Source of the DNA: Ureibacillus sp.
GTDB taxonomy: Bacteria; Bacillota; Bacilli; Bacillales_A; Planococcaceae
Assembly: GCA_031178355.1 (NCBI GenBank)
Contig: JAPSJC010000003.1
Coordinates: 33,643 to 97,642, forward strand
Direction of reading: 5' to 3'
Length of the DNA stretch: 64,000 nucleotides
How positions within the stretch are numbered: position 1 is the stretch's first letter; each line of letters opens with the position of its first letter. Below the pieces are notes generated by a model. That model was not told where the DNA came from. It made no database searches and saw only the letters and a program-made list of their open reading frames with translations. Shown here in pieces: positions 62,970 through 64,000 of the stretch. A program made the position numbers and the translations under genes.

Positions 62970-64000
62970 AAAATGTTTACAAATATTAGTGGCGATTTGT
63001 TTACTCCTTCTTTTGACTGGGTGTTGGGATAGGAAAGAGATTGAGGAAAGAGCTACAATAGTTGGTTTAGCAATCGATCTTGCTAAACCAGATGAAGAGC
63101 CTACTCCAATTACTCATCCTGAAGGGGTAAATGTTCCAACTAGTGAGGTAGGTAAAATAAAAGTAACCGCACAATTAGCTGTACCGGGCCAAATACCATT
63201 AGGACCTTCCCAAGGTGGAGGTTCTTCAAGTGAAAAAGTTTGGGTAGTAGAGGCAGTTGGTAATACAATTGATGATGCAGTTCAAGGCCTACAGCAGCAA
63301 TTGGCCCATAAAGTCTTCTTTGGACAATTACAAGTTATTATCTTATCGGAAGAAATTGCAGAAAAAGGAATCGACCATATTAATGACTATTTACGAAGAA
63401 GGCCGGAGATTAGACGTACAGCCTGGATGGCTATAAATGAAAGTGATGCCGCAAAATCAATGCAGGTTGCACCGAAACTTGAGCAAGTTCCGGCTGTTTA
63501 TTTATCTACGATGTTTGAGGAAGCGGTTAAAATGGGTAAATTCCCTGAAAATGATTTAGGGAAGTTTTGGATAAATACTTCAAATCTAGGGGATGACGGT
63601 TACCTGCCCTACATTACCATTAAAGCAATGGATAATATTGAAATTAGTGGAATTGCATATTTTAGTGGAGAAAAGTTAGTTGGAAAAACGAAACCTTATC
63701 AAATTGCCTATTTTAATGGGTTAACTGAACAGAATCCAGGTGGAGCGGCAGCTGTTGTTACCTTATCAGAAAAGGATTCGGTAATGTTTCAATCTACAAA
63801 ACGGAGAGCGCATTATCAAGTAAGATTACAGGATGGTAAACCATATTTTGATGTAAAGGTAAAAATATGGGGGATTATTCGAGAAAAAAATAATGATACC
63901 ATAAAATTAGACGATCAAAAAATCATTGAAAAGATTGAAGAAAATGCAGGGAAATTGTTGGAAAAGGAAATGAATAAATTAATTAAAGAAACACAAGAAA
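62962..64000 (+). CDS. Spore germination receptor subunit C (GerC family lipoprotein), 3' truncated by window edge
   Basis: C subunit lipoprotein of the germinant receptor; 346 codons are visible and the frame is open at the window end. GTG at 62962 follows AGGAGG by 8 nt and overlaps the B gene. The signal peptide ends in a lipobox LTGC with lipidated Cys21, directly followed by WDRKEIEERATIVGLAIDLA, the GerC hallmark. Later segments AHKVFFGQLQVIILSEEIAEKG and YLRRRPEIRRTAWM are family-typical. About 30-60 residues should follow outside the window. The A-B-C order is complete. Confidence 0.93.
   Translation, partial: MTKKCLQILVAICLLLLLTGCWDRKEIEERATIVGLAIDLAKPDEEPTPITHPEGVNVPTSEVGKIKVTAQLAVPGQIPLGPSQGGGSSSEKVWVVEAVGNTIDDAVQGLQQQLAHKVFFGQLQVIILSEEIAEKGIDHINDYLRRRPEIRRTAWMAINESDAAKSMQVAPKLEQVPAVYLSTMFEEAVKMGKFPENDLGKFWINTSNLGDDGYLPYITIKAMDNIEISGIAYFSGEKLVGKTKPYQIAYFNGLTEQNPGGAAAVVTLSEKDSVMFQSTKRRAHYQVRLQDGKPYFDVKVKIWGIIREKNNDTIKLDDQKIIEKIEENAGKLLEKEMNKLIKETQE

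Overview
The window is a contiguous stretch of a low-GC, spore-forming Firmicutes chromosome. Gene order closely follows the Bacillus subtilis rpsD-ytrP-ytsP-hisJ-ezrA-nifZ-thiI-sspA-ytcI, sppA-yteJ-tpx-ytxK, ytkL-ytoI-ytpI-nrnA-dnaE-accDA-pfkA-pyk-fxsA-ytvI-citZ-icd-mdh-phoPR-polA-mutM-coaE backbone. A GntR regulator sits where B. subtilis has malic enzyme, a MaoC-like gene lies between mdh and phoP, and hflKC lies between phoR and polA. Sporulation and germination genes (a small acid-soluble protein and a GerA-type receptor) confirm a spore former. AT-rich codon use, frequent TTG starts and these variations suggest Lysinibacillus, Solibacillus, Ureibacillus or a relative (Planococcaceae/Caryophanaceae); that placement is an inference.

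Layout. 1-3.1 kb: end of a Nik/Opp-type ABC transporter operon whose binding protein and permease start lie outside the window. 3.2-5.5 kb: GMC oxidoreductase plus gluconate-dehydrogenase-subunit-3-like partner (minus). 5.8-6.6 kb: rpsD with a long structured leader (minus). 6.8-17 kb: a GAF-GAF-GGDEF cyclase, free-Met-sulfoxide reductase and hisJ (minus), ezrA, cysteine desulfurase plus thiI, an SASP gene with a clear sigma-G promoter, and an acyl-CoA synthetase. 17-22 kb: sppA-yteJ, tpx, a methyltransferase, a universal stress protein and alanine dehydrogenase. 22-27 kb: a complete branched-chain amino-acid ABC transporter (binding protein, two permeases, two ATPases). 27-35 kb: M24 peptidase, ytkL, ytoI, ytpI, nrnA, dnaE. 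35-46 kb: central carbon and lipid metabolism: GntR-accD-accA, pfkA-pyk, citZ-icd-mdh. 46-56 kb: maoC-like, phoPR, hflKC, polA-mutM-coaE. 56-64 kb: an accessory-looking stretch with an ECF sigma factor and a very large membrane partner, a GAF protein paired with an XRE-type regulator, and a GerA/GerB/GerC germination receptor operon that runs off the window.

The genes fall into recognisable functional modules: fatty-acid precursor supply (accDA) beside glycolysis (pfkA-pyk) and the TCA entry genes; sulfur transfer to tRNA and thiamine (nifZ-thiI); and branched-chain amino-acid uptake with a CodY-like box. Several regulatory sites can be read directly: sigma-G promoters of sspA and the ger operon, a palindromic GntR-family operator before the gntR-accDA cluster, a cre-like site at the citZ start, and an ECF-type promoter before the sigma gene.

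No rRNA, tRNA, CRISPR array, prophage or transposase was seen. I did not find an obvious new defence or mobile system. The least explained items are the ECF sigma/giant ectodomain pair, the GAF/XRE pair, two structured intergenic elements (pyk-fxsA and polA-mutM), and a PhoR that lacks a sensory ectodomain.
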